A DNA stretch of 64,000 bases from an uncultured Eubacteriales bacterium (GTDB taxonomy: Bacteria > Bacillota > Clostridia > UBA1381 > UMGS1253): contig CABUKE010000001.1 of assembly GCA_902492065.1 (NCBI GenBank), forward strand, positions 372,001 to 436,000. The letters are read 5' to 3'. Numbering within the stretch: position 1 is the first letter of the stretch; every line of letters starts with the position of its first letter. A program made the translations under genes and the position numbers. Below, one piece after another: positions 24,737 through 32,755 of the stretch. The notes beneath the pieces were generated by a model, which ran no database searches, had not been told where the DNA came from, and saw nothing but the letters and a program-made list of their open reading frames with translations.

Positions 24737-25906
24737 GTGGCAAATATGCTCGATTATATACAATGGCGTGGCGACCTGGGCTTTTTGCAGTCTGGTATAA
24801 ATGTTGTCGACAGCCTGATTTTGTCCTGCTTGTCTTATGTAGGGTTCGACGGCATTGCCGGCGCAGATGGCGAAGCGCCTATTTCGCTTCGGGAGGCGGC
24901 GGAGCGGTATTTTGCTCAGCCGCAGGAGAAAAGGCATCTGCGTACGCCGGAGGACGAGGACCTGCTCTGCGCCGCGGCGGGTTGCCGCCGGTTTCAGAAT
25001 ATATTGCTGACGCGCTATGTCAACCATGTCGACGGCGACGCGCAGACACAGTTTGCGGCGATTACCATTTATCTGGAGGATGGGACGACGTTCGTTTCAT
25101 TCCGTGGGACGGATAATACGCTGGTCGGGTGGAAAGAGGACTTTAATATGAGTTTTCTTACGCCTGTACCGGCGCAGCGGTGCGCGGTTGCATACTTGGA
25201 GCAGGTCGGCTCGGTAGAAAAGCTGTATATTGGCGGCCATTCCAAAGGCGGAAACCTTGCTGTTTTTGCCGCATCCTATTGCCGCAGTGAGATTCAGGCG
25301 TGCATCCAGGCCGTTTACAACCACGATGGGCCGGGGTTTGACGCACGCGTGCTTACGAGCGGGGGATATCTGGCTGTGCGGGACCGGACCCATACTTTCG
25401 TTCCACAGTCGTCCGTAGTTGGGATGCTGCTTGAGCACGAGGAAAACTATACGGTCGTTCACAGCGTACAGCGCGGCTTTATGCAGCATGACCCGTATTC
25501 ATGGGAAGTACTTGGAACCGACTTTGTGCGTCTTGACACGGTGACAAATGGAAGCCGCTTTATGGACCAGTCGCTCAATGCTTGGGCTAAGGAGATGGAT
25601 GTATCCCAACGGGAGCAGTTGTTCGACATTCTGTACCGCGTATTGATGGCGACAAATGCGGAAAAGGTAACAGAGCTGAGCGAAGGATGGCTGAAAAATG
25701 CGGTGGTGATTCTGCGCTCGTTTAATAATATCGATGAAGAATCGCGGCAGTTTGTGTTTCGTATGCTGTCGCTTTTGCTCCAGTCGGCGCGGGATAATGT
25801 ATCGCTGTTTTTGCCAAAGCCGCCAGTTTCGACGCCGCATAATGAAGGAAAAAAGAAACGGCCTAAAAGTGTAGGGAAAAAACAGAATAGATCTAAGAAA
25901 GGATAA
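24737..25906 (+). CDS. Mbeg1/DUF2974-type alpha/beta-hydrolase-like protein
   Basis: This 389-residue protein of the Mbeg1-like lipase family begins MANMLDYIQWRGDLGF, a typical family start. It has a lipase_3-like core with the nucleophile elbow GHSKGG near 168 and the segment VYNHDGPGFD near 198. A catalytic serine is therefore present. The substrate is unknown. The C-terminus is strongly basic (KKKRPKSVGKKQNRSKKG). The GTG at 24737 is chosen because GGGAGG ends nine bases earlier and earlier in-frame starts overlap that ribosome binding site. Confidence 0.82.
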   Translation: MANMLDYIQWRGDLGFLQSGINVVDSLILSCLSYVGFDGIAGADGEAPISLREAAERYFAQPQEKRHLRTPEDEDLLCAAAGCRRFQNILLTRYVNHVDGDAQTQFAAITIYLEDGTTFVSFRGTDNTLVGWKEDFNMSFLTPVPAQRCAVAYLEQVGSVEKLYIGGHSKGGNLAVFAASYCRSEIQACIQAVYNHDGPGFDARVLTSGGYLAVRDRTHTFVPQSSVVGMLLEHEENYTVVHSVQRGFMQHDPYSWEVLGTDFVRLDTVTNGSRFMDQSLNAWAKEMDVSQREQLFDILYRVLMATNAEKVTELSEGWLKNAVVILRSFNNIDEESRQFVFRMLSLLLQSARDNVSLFLPKPPVSTPHNEGKKKRPKSVGKKQNRSKKG

Positions 25907-25907
25907 G

Positions 25908-25935
25908 AAAAGAGCCTGCATATGCAGGCTCTTTT
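25908..25935. terminator. Perfect-palindrome bidirectional terminator
   Basis: A 28-bp palindrome of AAAAGAGCCTGCA and its complement with only TA between arms. A-runs and T-runs at its ends let it work for the convergent genes on both sides. Confidence 0.9.
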
Positions 25936-25953
25936 GATTTGTGAAAATAGCGT

Positions 25954-26364
25954 TTACCAACTGTCGTTCCATTTGAAAAACGAGTATAGGCATTCAAAAA
26001 GGACAACCTGTACGAGATAAATACACCCCAAAATGATTGAAATTTCCTTTTCTCCTAATATCGCCAGGATGAAAAAGCCAATTATTTCCGCTGTAACCGT
26101 AACATAAAATGCATAATACGCGGCTTTCATCCGGCAGTCACAGGAAAAATCCGAATGTGCTTCTTCATATTCTTCCTTACGCTTTAAGTAACGCTTTTTA
26201 CTGCATCCGTCACAAAGTAGGATAATTGTGTACATCAATGCCACACCGATGGAACTGCCAATAATGGATGTGTCCCAATGAAATACAAAGCTCGATATGA
26301 CAATCAGGATGATAAGAATTGCCTGAATGGTTCGCCAGCGAAGTTCTTTTTTGAACAGCCACAT
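25954..26364 (-). CDS. Small membrane protein with cysteine motifs, unknown function
   Basis: This 136-residue protein has four predicted membrane helices in two pairs (about 12-30, 36-52, 84-102 and 108-128). The loop between the pairs is charged and contains CDGC near 52 and CDC near 76, which could bind a metal or be a coincidence. No family is recognised. It starts 21 bases after the heparinase-type gene on the same strand, so it is probably cotranscribed. AAGGAAG precedes the ATG. Confidence 0.7.
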   Translation of the reverse strand: MWLFKKELRWRTIQAILIILIVISSFVFHWDTSIIGSSIGVALMYTIILLCDGCSKKRYLKRKEEYEEAHSDFSCDCRMKAAYYAFYVTVTAEIIGFFILAILGEKEISIILGCIYLVQVVLFECLYSFFKWNDSW

Positions 26365-26385
26365 CTTCCTTCCCCCTCTTCATTA

Positions 26386-29316
26386 TCACAGCTCAACAGG
26401 GCTGAGTGTCACTTGTAAGTTGAACGAGCCGGATGCGTCCGGGATATGGATTTGAAGTTTTCTGATATTTCCGTTTGCGTTTTGCCCATCCGGGTGGGGC
26501 GAGCTTTCCAGCGGCTTTGCATCCGCCGCCTCAAAAGTTCCCTCGCCTTGCGTGATATAGACGTACAGTTTTTTACCATTTTGCTGTAATACAGCGCTTC
26601 TGCCGTCCGCCGCAATCTGTATGGATGCCTTTGTGTGCATAAACCAGTACAGGTCGTTCGTTGTACCGGCTTTAAACTCGAGTGTATCAGTGATATCGCA
26701 CCGCCCGGTCAGCTTATCGAGCCGGATCGAACGCGTCGCGCTATCGGTATACTGCCCGTATATCGGCTGCATGTCAATCTCGCCCGCGCCCACGGTATCG
26801 CCCGGCGTATAGGAGCTGATTGTCGCCGTCGTGTCGAGCGGCTGGTCGGCGGGTTTCGACGGATTAGTATTGGGATTGATAACAATTGTATTGTGCCCTT
26901 CGCCGCGGTTCCGGTAGTAGACCCACCGGCCATTGGTTGCATTGCTGTTGTTGAAGTACCCGGGTAAATTGTAATTGTCGTTGCCAATGTCGATTGCCCA
27001 GCGCACGCCGTTTGCCTCATAAACGAAATTGCCTGCGTCAATATGCCCGTGGTTGATTCCGTTCTTCCCACCGTGCAGTGCGGCAAAAAACACCTGATCC
27101 GTAAAATACTCATTGCGGAAGGTCATCAGCTCCATGTCGCGGAACGCAAAGTCGAGCTGCATATCGTCGAGCGAGCCGTCTCCAATCAAAGCGGGGTCGT
27201 ACCACAGAAGGTCGTGAATCGACGGCGTACGCTTCTGCGTCTGGAGCTGGTAGTAGCGGTACTTGGCCGCCGTTGTGTCGCCGAACTGGGCGGCAAGGTA
27301 GAACAGCTCCGGCGGCGTGAGCTTCCCCTCCGACGCATCGTTGAGGTTTACGGTGTTGTTCTGGCCTGTAACGCCAATTGCAAAGTGTGCCGTCTTGTCG
27401 ATTCCCTCGCTGGAAAGATAGCCGTAATCTGTACCGGTTGCCGTTTGCAGCGCGCTGAAATACATCGACATGTACCGCACTGTATAGTGCCAATAGCCCG
27501 GCCCCTCGTACCATGCGCCATCCGGCGCGAAGTGGACGATGCTCTTTTCGATTGCGCGAAGCCCCTTTTCGAGCACATAACCGCACAAATCGGCATATTC
27601 TTCTTCGTCACCAAGCGCCAGCGCGCCGAGCGCAACGCCGCCGTTGCAGACAAACGACCAGTTGTTGTCCGTTGTCGTCCACCAGTCGTCCACGGTGGCC
27701 GTTCCGTTAAAGGCTTTCTGCGCCTGTACGAGTCCCATGTTCACCAGTGCATCTACGAGCATTTCTTTCTGCGCGGCGTTTTCGGGCCGCTGCCAATAGT
27801 CATAGCACCAGTCGTATGCCAGTGCCGTCCCGCGAATCAGCGCCGCTGTATCGAGGAAGTGCTTCGGGTTCCAGTCCGGCCAGTTTGCACAGTTTTCAAT
27901 CTCTTTGACGAGCTGCTCCATATAATCATCTGTGCCTTCAATGCTGTACACAAAAGCGAGCTTCATTATCCGGTCCGCCGCTGTTTCTGCGGATTGGAGC
28001 CGTAGCTCATCCGAGTCATCGTAGGATGGAAACTTGGTGCTGCCAAGCAGCTTATCCGCCTCCTTTTTGACGCTTGCATACCAGGTTTTATACGGTTCCT
28101 GCGTCTTGCAGGCCGTTTTTAGAAATGTAAGTTTATCCTGGGTCATTAATAGGCGTGGATGTGCGTTGTTTGGACTATGCTCCTTTAAATCGTGGAGAAT
28201 CTCCTCTGCAAAGGGCTGCGTGTACGTGCTTTGTGCAAATGTTGTGGCATATGTCAAAGGCGTGAGGAAATCATTCCCGTCAAACAAAAGCAGCTTTAGC
28301 TTGTCGCCTTCGTTTAACGTGTCGAGCTTAAATTGTGCAGTCAGGTCGACGCTTTCTCCAGCGGACAGCGCTTTTGTCTCGGAGAAGAAAACCCCTCTCA
28401 TGCCGCCGCTGCTGTCATACACAGCCGCTACAAGGCGTACCTTCTGCTCTGCCTGAGAAAAGTTTTCAATATTGACCGATGCGGTCAGGTCGCCGGCCTT
28501 TAAGCTGCTCAGCTCCCGCATCTGACCGTCGATCGTTTTATACAGTGCCTTATCCGAGATAATAAACCGGCCGTCAAAGGAATCAAACGGAGAAAAGCGG
28601 ATATCGTCGAGGTCGTACTTTGTCACAGCGCCCGTTCCGCCGCTGCCATACTCCTGAAACCGCAGAGAGCAGCTTCTGTAATTATAATTTTTCAGCTTGT
28701 CTGTGCCGGTTGTTGTGCCAGTCAGCGTAGCTTTCAGAACATTGTCGCGGTATATCCTGATGTTGTCCTCCAAAATGTTCATGTCAATCCGGATTTCAGT
28801 CCACTCTGTCGGGGAAAAGGTCTCCTTCACAGAGCCGGGATACTCCTTCCCGTATGTAATTAAACCGTTGCCATTATTAAAAGAAAGTAACTCCACCGTG
28901 CCGTTCCCTGCGTTTGTGTTGTCATCGCGCAGTGCAATACTGATATTACCGTTTGCGGAAACGGAGCGGATCCGAAAACTGATTTGGGTCCGCAGCGTCA
29001 AATCCCGGGGCGTACTCGTTTGGATATAGACGTCGTTTGAGGCTTGGGAGGCAAGCACCGTTTTTGCTATTTCAAGATACTGATTTGATGTTCCGCCCAC
29101 GTTTTCTTTCTGAATTATAATGCTGCCGCCGTCGCTTTCCTTTTCGACTATGCTGAAGCCTGGCATGACCGGCGTTTCTCCGGCGATGAAGGACGAATCC
29201 TCAAAGTCGAACCACAGCCCGTCGGCATCCGCAGCAATTCCGCTGGAACAAAAAACAAGGCATAGAACGAGACAAAGAATACCTACGCCGGATACTTTTT
29301 TTCCCCAGTTTTTCAT
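26386..29316 (-). CDS. Secreted heparinase II/III-type polysaccharide lyase
   Basis: This 976-residue protein has a signal peptide (1-28, VFCSSGIAADA). It continues with a jelly-roll carbohydrate-binding-like region (about 33-250) and an Ig-like domain (about 255-365). An alpha/alpha-toroid lyase domain starts at HPRLLMTQDKL (about 385-650) with GAWYEGPGYWHYTVRYMSMY. A C-terminal beta-sandwich holds the family motif NHGHIDAGNFVYEANG near 755. Such lyases cleave uronic-acid polysaccharides (heparan, alginate or related) by beta-elimination. The exact substrate is not readable. The hexuronate operon at 44.9-51.2 kb could use its products. Confidence 0.85.
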   Translation of the reverse strand: MKNWGKKVSGVGILCLVLCLVFCSSGIAADADGLWFDFEDSSFIAGETPVMPGFSIVEKESDGGSIIIQKENVGGTSNQYLEIAKTVLASQASNDVYIQTSTPRDLTLRTQISFRIRSVSANGNISIALRDDNTNAGNGTVELLSFNNGNGLITYGKEYPGSVKETFSPTEWTEIRIDMNILEDNIRIYRDNVLKATLTGTTTGTDKLKNYNYRSCSLRFQEYGSGGTGAVTKYDLDDIRFSPFDSFDGRFIISDKALYKTIDGQMRELSSLKAGDLTASVNIENFSQAEQKVRLVAAVYDSSGGMRGVFFSETKALSAGESVDLTAQFKLDTLNEGDKLKLLLFDGNDFLTPLTYATTFAQSTYTQPFAEEILHDLKEHSPNNAHPRLLMTQDKLTFLKTACKTQEPYKTWYASVKKEADKLLGSTKFPSYDDSDELRLQSAETAADRIMKLAFVYSIEGTDDYMEQLVKEIENCANWPDWNPKHFLDTAALIRGTALAYDWCYDYWQRPENAAQKEMLVDALVNMGLVQAQKAFNGTATVDDWWTTTDNNWSFVCNGGVALGALALGDEEEYADLCGYVLEKGLRAIEKSIVHFAPDGAWYEGPGYWHYTVRYMSMYFSALQTATGTDYGYLSSEGIDKTAHFAIGVTGQNNTVNLNDASEGKLTPPELFYLAAQFGDTTAAKYRYYQLQTQKRTPSIHDLLWYDPALIGDGSLDDMQLDFAFRDMELMTFRNEYFTDQVFFAALHGGKNGINHGHIDAGNFVYEANGVRWAIDIGNDNYNLPGYFNNSNATNGRWVYYRNRGEGHNTIVINPNTNPSKPADQPLDTTATISSYTPGDTVGAGEIDMQPIYGQYTDSATRSIRLDKLTGRCDITDTLEFKAGTTNDLYWFMHTKASIQIAADGRSAVLQQNGKKLYVYITQGEGTFEAADAKPLESSPHPDGQNANGNIRKLQIHIPDASGSFNLQVTLSPVEL

Positions 29317-29442
29317 ATGTTTCCTCCTTAAATAAAATCAGTTTCCTGCAAGCCTGTATGGAGTGATACCAGCGATTCAAGTCCTGCACGAAACAGACTG
29401 TTTTTGTTTCTTTTTAACAAAAATATGAAAACAGATATCACA

Positions 29443-29471
29443 ATTATAGCACAAAGGAGCGAAAAAGTCGA
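29443..29471 (-). promoter_or_regulatory. Promoter for the heparinase-type gene
   Basis: Minus strand: TCGACT (29471-29466), a 17-bp spacer and TATAAT (29448-29443). The weak -35 with a perfect -10 suggests help from an activator. The 5' leader is about 120 bases and has a short repeat-rich T-tract but no recognised riboswitch. Confidence 0.6.
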
Positions 29472-29494
29472 GCGTAGATATAAAATTTTAGGAC

Positions 29495-29540
29495 ATCAAA
29501 AAGCGGAATCTCCGCTGTAGCAGAGTCTCCGCTTTTTGAT
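29495..29540 (-). terminator. Terminator-like hairpin after the 91-residue gene
   Basis: ATCAAAAAGCGGA (29495-29507) pairs with TCCGCTTTTTGAT (29528-29540), a 13-bp perfect stem with a 20-base loop that can fold further. It lies just past the stop of the minus-strand gene at 29577. Confidence 0.75.
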
Positions 29541-29576
29541 AATTATTTTGCGCGGGGCAAAGTGCAACCCGCATCT

Positions 29577-29852
29577 TTATAAGTCCTGTAAATCCGCCGC
29601 TGAAAGATCGTTTTCAAGATTATCTCTTGCCAAATCCGAATCAATGGCTGAATATGCCGGAGAAACCGGCCTTTCCGCTGCGTGGGGCTTACTATGATAA
29701 ACCTTTTGGGATGAGCCGGCCGTACCCGCAATGATGGGGTTTGCCTGTGTCTTTCTCTGCTTTGCTTTCCCTTGAATTTCGGGTACTGGGGATACATCGT
29801 TTTTCGGCGCTGTATGTGTGCGCTCGATTCGTTTCATTCCTTGCTTTGCCAT
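29577..29852 (-). CDS. Small conserved-looking hypothetical protein
   Basis: This 91-residue soluble protein begins MAKQGMKRIERTHTAPKN, has a proline- and lysine-rich first half and ends with an acidic helix, SDLARDNLENDLSAADLQDL. It is probably partly disordered. GAGGTGA lies six bases before the ATG, and a terminator follows, so it looks like a real monocistronic gene. I do not recognise a named family. The composition resembles small spore or stress proteins only loosely. Confidence 0.65.
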   Translation of the reverse strand: MAKQGMKRIERTHTAPKNDVSPVPEIQGKAKQRKTQANPIIAGTAGSSQKVYHSKPHAAERPVSPAYSAIDSDLARDNLENDLSAADLQDL

Positions 29853-30010
29853 GAAAAATCACCTCATAGGTAGTATTTCACCTGAAAAAATATTTATGTG
29901 GTGAAGATTTAAAAAGCGCCCTTTTGTAAAAGGAAGCAAAGAAGTCAAAGAATGAATAGTTTTTCATAAGAGGAGGAACGATGGAGCGTGTGCCTGATTT
30001 TTGTGCAAAT

Positions 30011-30042
30011 AAAAATCGGAACGGAGCAAAGTCCGTTCCGAT
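30011..30042 (-). terminator. Terminator of the tRNA-Leu gene
   Basis: On the minus strand ATCGGAACGGA (30042-30032) pairs with TCCGTTCCGAT (30025-30015) and runs into a T-tract (30015-30011). The hairpin begins two bases after the tRNA CCA end. Confidence 0.9.
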
Positions 30043-30043
30043 A

Positions 30044-30128
30044 TGGTGCGAGTGATGGGACTTGAACCCATACGCCATAAGCACACGCCCCTCAAACGTG
30101 CCTGTCTGCCGATTCCAGCACACTCGCA
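30044..30128 (-). tRNA. tRNA-Leu (anticodon GAG)
   Basis: An 85-nt class II tRNA on the minus strand including an encoded CCA (30046-30044). The acceptor stem is TGCGAGT with ACTCGCA. The anticodon arm is CACGT, loop TTGAGGG, GCGTG, giving GAG. There is a variable arm and the T-loop GTTCAAGTC. It reads CUC and CUU leucine codons. A consensus promoter and a terminator flank it, so it is transcribed alone. Confidence 0.93.
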
Positions 30129-30141
30129 AACAACGAAACTT

Positions 30142-30170
30142 ATTATACATTGTTTTATTGCTTTTGTCAA
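30142..30170 (-). promoter_or_regulatory. Consensus promoter of the tRNA-Leu gene
   Basis: Minus strand: TTGACA (30170-30165), a 17-bp spacer and TATAAT (30147-30142), a perfect SigA match, 13 bases before the tRNA 5' end. Confidence 0.9.
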
Positions 30171-30173
30171 CCC

Positions 30174-30202
30174 TTGTATTTAATTTTTTTCTGTGCTACA
30201 AT
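30174..30202 (+). promoter_or_regulatory. Promoter for the 30236 gene and probably acpS-nnr-alr
   Basis: TTGTAT (30174-30179), a 17-bp spacer and TACAAT (30197-30202) face rightward, almost back-to-back with the tRNA promoter. Confidence 0.65.
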
Positions 30203-30235
30203 ACAAATAATTGAGCTGGCTTTGGAGGGCATTGC

Positions 30236-30772
30236 ATGGATACATTTATTGAGTATATGGTAAAGAAAAAAAAGACCGGCATGGATATGCTTAAAATTTT
30301 GGGAGCAATTGCAGGTGCAATTGTTTTGTGCATTATTCTCGGTTTTCTGGTTACGATAACGGCGCAGATGCTGTTTCTGCTCTGGTTTGCCCTTGCTGTG
30401 GCAGTATGGTACGGCGTCTATATTATTGTTTCCCGCCAGAACATTGAATATGAATATACATTTACAAACGGCGAGCTTGATATTGATGTTATTTACTCCA
30501 AGCGGCGGCGCGTCCACCTATTGACGCTCCGCGTCAAGGAGTTTACAATTTGTGCTCCGGCCTATGATGAACGGTTTAAAGAACAGTACTTGAATGTTTC
30601 TGGTATCAAACGGTATTACAATGCGGTAAGCCGGATGGACAGCGAAGCCGTCTATTTTGCAGATTTTCTGCTCAATGGGGACAAGATGCGGCTGTTTTTT
30701 GAGCCTTCCGGGAAAATGATTGAGGCAATTAAGCGGTTTAATATGCGTAATGTACATGTGCGCGGCCAGTAG
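30236..30772 (+). CDS. DUF6106-like membrane-anchored protein
   Basis: This 178-residue protein has two close membrane helices (about 21-44 and 45-68), then a cytosolic domain that starts YEYTFTNGELDIDVIYSKRRRVHLLTL. The architecture and this motif resemble DUF6106, a family of unknown function in Clostridia. Residues 85-178 likely form a small beta-rich domain. GGAGGGC precedes the ATG. The gene begins a probable operon with acpS and nnr downstream. Confidence 0.7.
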   Translation: MDTFIEYMVKKKKTGMDMLKILGAIAGAIVLCIILGFLVTITAQMLFLLWFALAVAVWYGVYIIVSRQNIEYEYTFTNGELDIDVIYSKRRRVHLLTLRVKEFTICAPAYDERFKEQYLNVSGIKRYYNAVSRMDSEAVYFADFLLNGDKMRLFFEPSGKMIEAIKRFNMRNVHVRGQ

Positions 30773-30795
30773 GCACAATTGTTTAGGATGAGAGT

Positions 30796-31173
30796 GTGAA
30801 ACGGATGATTGTTGGAATTGGGACGGACCTTGTCGAGGTCGGCAGAATCCGGAATGCGTTGGATAATTGCCGCTTTCTGGAAAAGTGCTTTAGCGCAGAG
30901 GAACGGGAGCTTTTAGATGCCAAAAATGATCCTGCGCCAAGTGCGGCAAACAACTTTGCGGCAAAGGAAGCCTTCTCCAAGGCGCTCGGCACAGGCGTGC
31001 GCGGGTTTGCACTCTGTGAGGTTGCGGTCCTGCGCGACGCACTGGGCAAGCCCTATATCTGCCTAAGTGGAAAAGCGGAAGCTGCGGCGCAGGTGCACGG
31101 TGTGGAGCGGATTCATGTGTCGCTGACCAACACGGAGGCATATGCGTCCGCATTTGTCGTATTGGAAGGATGA
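30796..31173 (+). CDS. acpS: Holo-[acyl-carrier-protein] synthase
   Basis: AcpS transfers the 4'-phosphopantetheine arm from CoA to acyl carrier protein. The 125-residue product has the family start IVGIGTDLVEVGRI with the Mg-binding aspartate, and the motif NNFAAKEAFSKALGTG with the second catalytic acid. The GTG at 30796 has AGGA seven bases before it. An ATG at 30805 would give the family-typical MIVGIG start and is a close alternative. The nnr start follows its stop by seven bases. Confidence 0.94.
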   Translation: MKRMIVGIGTDLVEVGRIRNALDNCRFLEKCFSAEERELLDAKNDPAPSAANNFAAKEAFSKALGTGVRGFALCEVAVLRDALGKPYICLSGKAEAAAQVHGVERIHVSLTNTEAYASAFVVLEG

Positions 31174-31180
31174 AGTTGAT

Positions 31181-32710
31181 ATGAAGATATACACAGCGGA
31201 GCAGATGAAAGCGGTTGACACGGAAACGATTGCTGACTACGGTATCGATGGCCTTCTTCTCATGGAGCATGCGGCCATGGCGGTGCGGGACGAGGTGCTG
31301 CGCGCGCCCGGCGGGCGTATCGGTAAGGTGCTCGTGGTGTGTGGGAAGGGGAACAATGGCGGCGATGGCTTCGCGGTCGCAAGGCTGCTGGACGGCCGCT
31401 GCGGAAGCGTATGTGCCGCTTTTTTTGATGATCCGGCACAGCTGAGGGGCGACGCGGCGAAGAATTACGCGCTTTTATCCAGCGTGGGCGTACCGGTTAT
31501 CCGCGATATGGAGGCGTTTACGGCACAGCTCGCAGAGAGCGATATCGTGGTTGACGCGCTTTACGGGTTTGGTTTCCACGGTGCGTTGGCGGGGCGCGAC
31601 CGGCAGATTGCCGAACAGATTAATATGTCGGGCAAATATGTGATAGCAGTTGATATGCCAAGCGGCGTGGGCGCAGACGCGGGCGTATGTGAGTATGCGA
31701 TATATGCGGACAAGACGGTGACCTTTACGGGGTACAAGCCAGCCCAGCTTCTGTTTCCAGCGGCGGCTTTTTGTGGGGAAACGGTTGTAGCGGATATCGG
31801 CATTCCGCGGCAGATAACCGGCAAAGGCGGAATCGCAGAAACAATATCACGCGGGCTTGTGCGGTCGGCATTGCCTGTGCGGGCGCGCAATGCACACAAG
31901 GGAACGTGTGGTAAGGTTCTTGTGGTCGGCGGCAGCCGGGGCATGGGCGGCGCAGTCTGTATGTCGGCGCGCGCGGCTCTGCGCAGCGGGGCGGGCCTCG
32001 TGACAGTCGGCGTACCACGCTGCCTCAACGATATCGTACAGCAAAAGATTTCGGAGGCGATGACGCTGCCGCTCCCCGAGGACGAAGCGGGACAGTTGTC
32101 CGAAGAGGCTGTACCGGAGCTGATTCAGTTTGCACAGGGCTACGACACGGTCGTGTTCGGACCGGGCATTGGACGGAGCAGCGCGATTGTAACGCTTCTG
32201 CGCGAAATTCTAAAGCTGGATAAGCGCGTCGTAATTGATGCAGACGGCCTGTATGCGCTGGCGCAGGATGTTAGTATGCTAAAAGAAAAGCGGGCCGAGG
32301 TCATTATCACGCCGCACCATGCGGAGATGGCGCGCCTGATTGGAACGACGGCGGCTGAGGTTGAACCGCGCGCAATAGAAACGGCGAAGGCGTTTGCAGA
32401 GAAGCAAAACGTCACCGTTGTGTTAAAAGGCGCATATACTGTTGTAGCAGATGGGGCATGTTATGTAAACAACTCTGCCGGAAACGCCGGGATGGCAACG
32501 GCTGGGAGCGGCGACGTTCTCTCCGGCGTGGTGGGCGCGCTTTTGCACCGTGTTCCGGACGCTGCTCTGGCTGCGGCATGTGCCGTATACCTACATGCTC
32601 TGGCGGGCGACGCCGCGCAGCAGCGGTTTGGGATGGAGTCCATGACGGCGGGCGACCTGATTGCATCCTTGCCGGAGGCTTTTCGTATTTGTACGGAAGC
32701 GTGTGAATAA
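31181..32710 (+). CDS. nnr: Bifunctional NAD(P)H-hydrate epimerase/dehydratase
   Basis: This 509-residue fusion repairs damaged NADH and NADPH. The N-terminal YjeF_N epimerase domain (about 1-210) shows VVCGKGNNGGDGFAVARLL. The C-terminal ADP-dependent dehydratase (about 220-509) shows a ribokinase-like fold with FGPGIGRSS, HHAEMARLIG and the catalytic NAGMATAGSGDVLSG. The ATG at 31181 follows GGAAGGATGAAG. An upstream in-frame ATG would overlap acpS. The acpS-nnr-alr order is as in Bacillus. Confidence 0.95.
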   Translation: MKIYTAEQMKAVDTETIADYGIDGLLLMEHAAMAVRDEVLRAPGGRIGKVLVVCGKGNNGGDGFAVARLLDGRCGSVCAAFFDDPAQLRGDAAKNYALLSSVGVPVIRDMEAFTAQLAESDIVVDALYGFGFHGALAGRDRQIAEQINMSGKYVIAVDMPSGVGADAGVCEYAIYADKTVTFTGYKPAQLLFPAAAFCGETVVADIGIPRQITGKGGIAETISRGLVRSALPVRARNAHKGTCGKVLVVGGSRGMGGAVCMSARAALRSGAGLVTVGVPRCLNDIVQQKISEAMTLPLPEDEAGQLSEEAVPELIQFAQGYDTVVFGPGIGRSSAIVTLLREILKLDKRVVIDADGLYALAQDVSMLKEKRAEVIITPHHAEMARLIGTTAAEVEPRAIETAKAFAEKQNVTVVLKGAYTVVADGACYVNNSAGNAGMATAGSGDVLSGVVGALLHRVPDAALAAACAVYLHALAGDAAQQRFGMESMTAGDLIASLPEAFRICTEACE

Positions 32711-32755
32711 ACATTTTGAAAAAAGCTGATAATTTACGATAAAAGAGGGACTATA

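Noticed and set aside
27043..28005. 320-codon plus-strand frame opposite the heparinase-type gene
   Set aside because: Arg/Val/Cys-rich shadow translation, and the opposite strand holds a clear lyase.
29981..30055. 24-codon plus-strand ORF with a very good ribosome binding site (GAGGAGGAAC before ATG 29981)
   Set aside because: It runs into the antisense side of the tRNA-Leu terminator and tRNA. No promoter or terminator supports it. The motif is probably chance.
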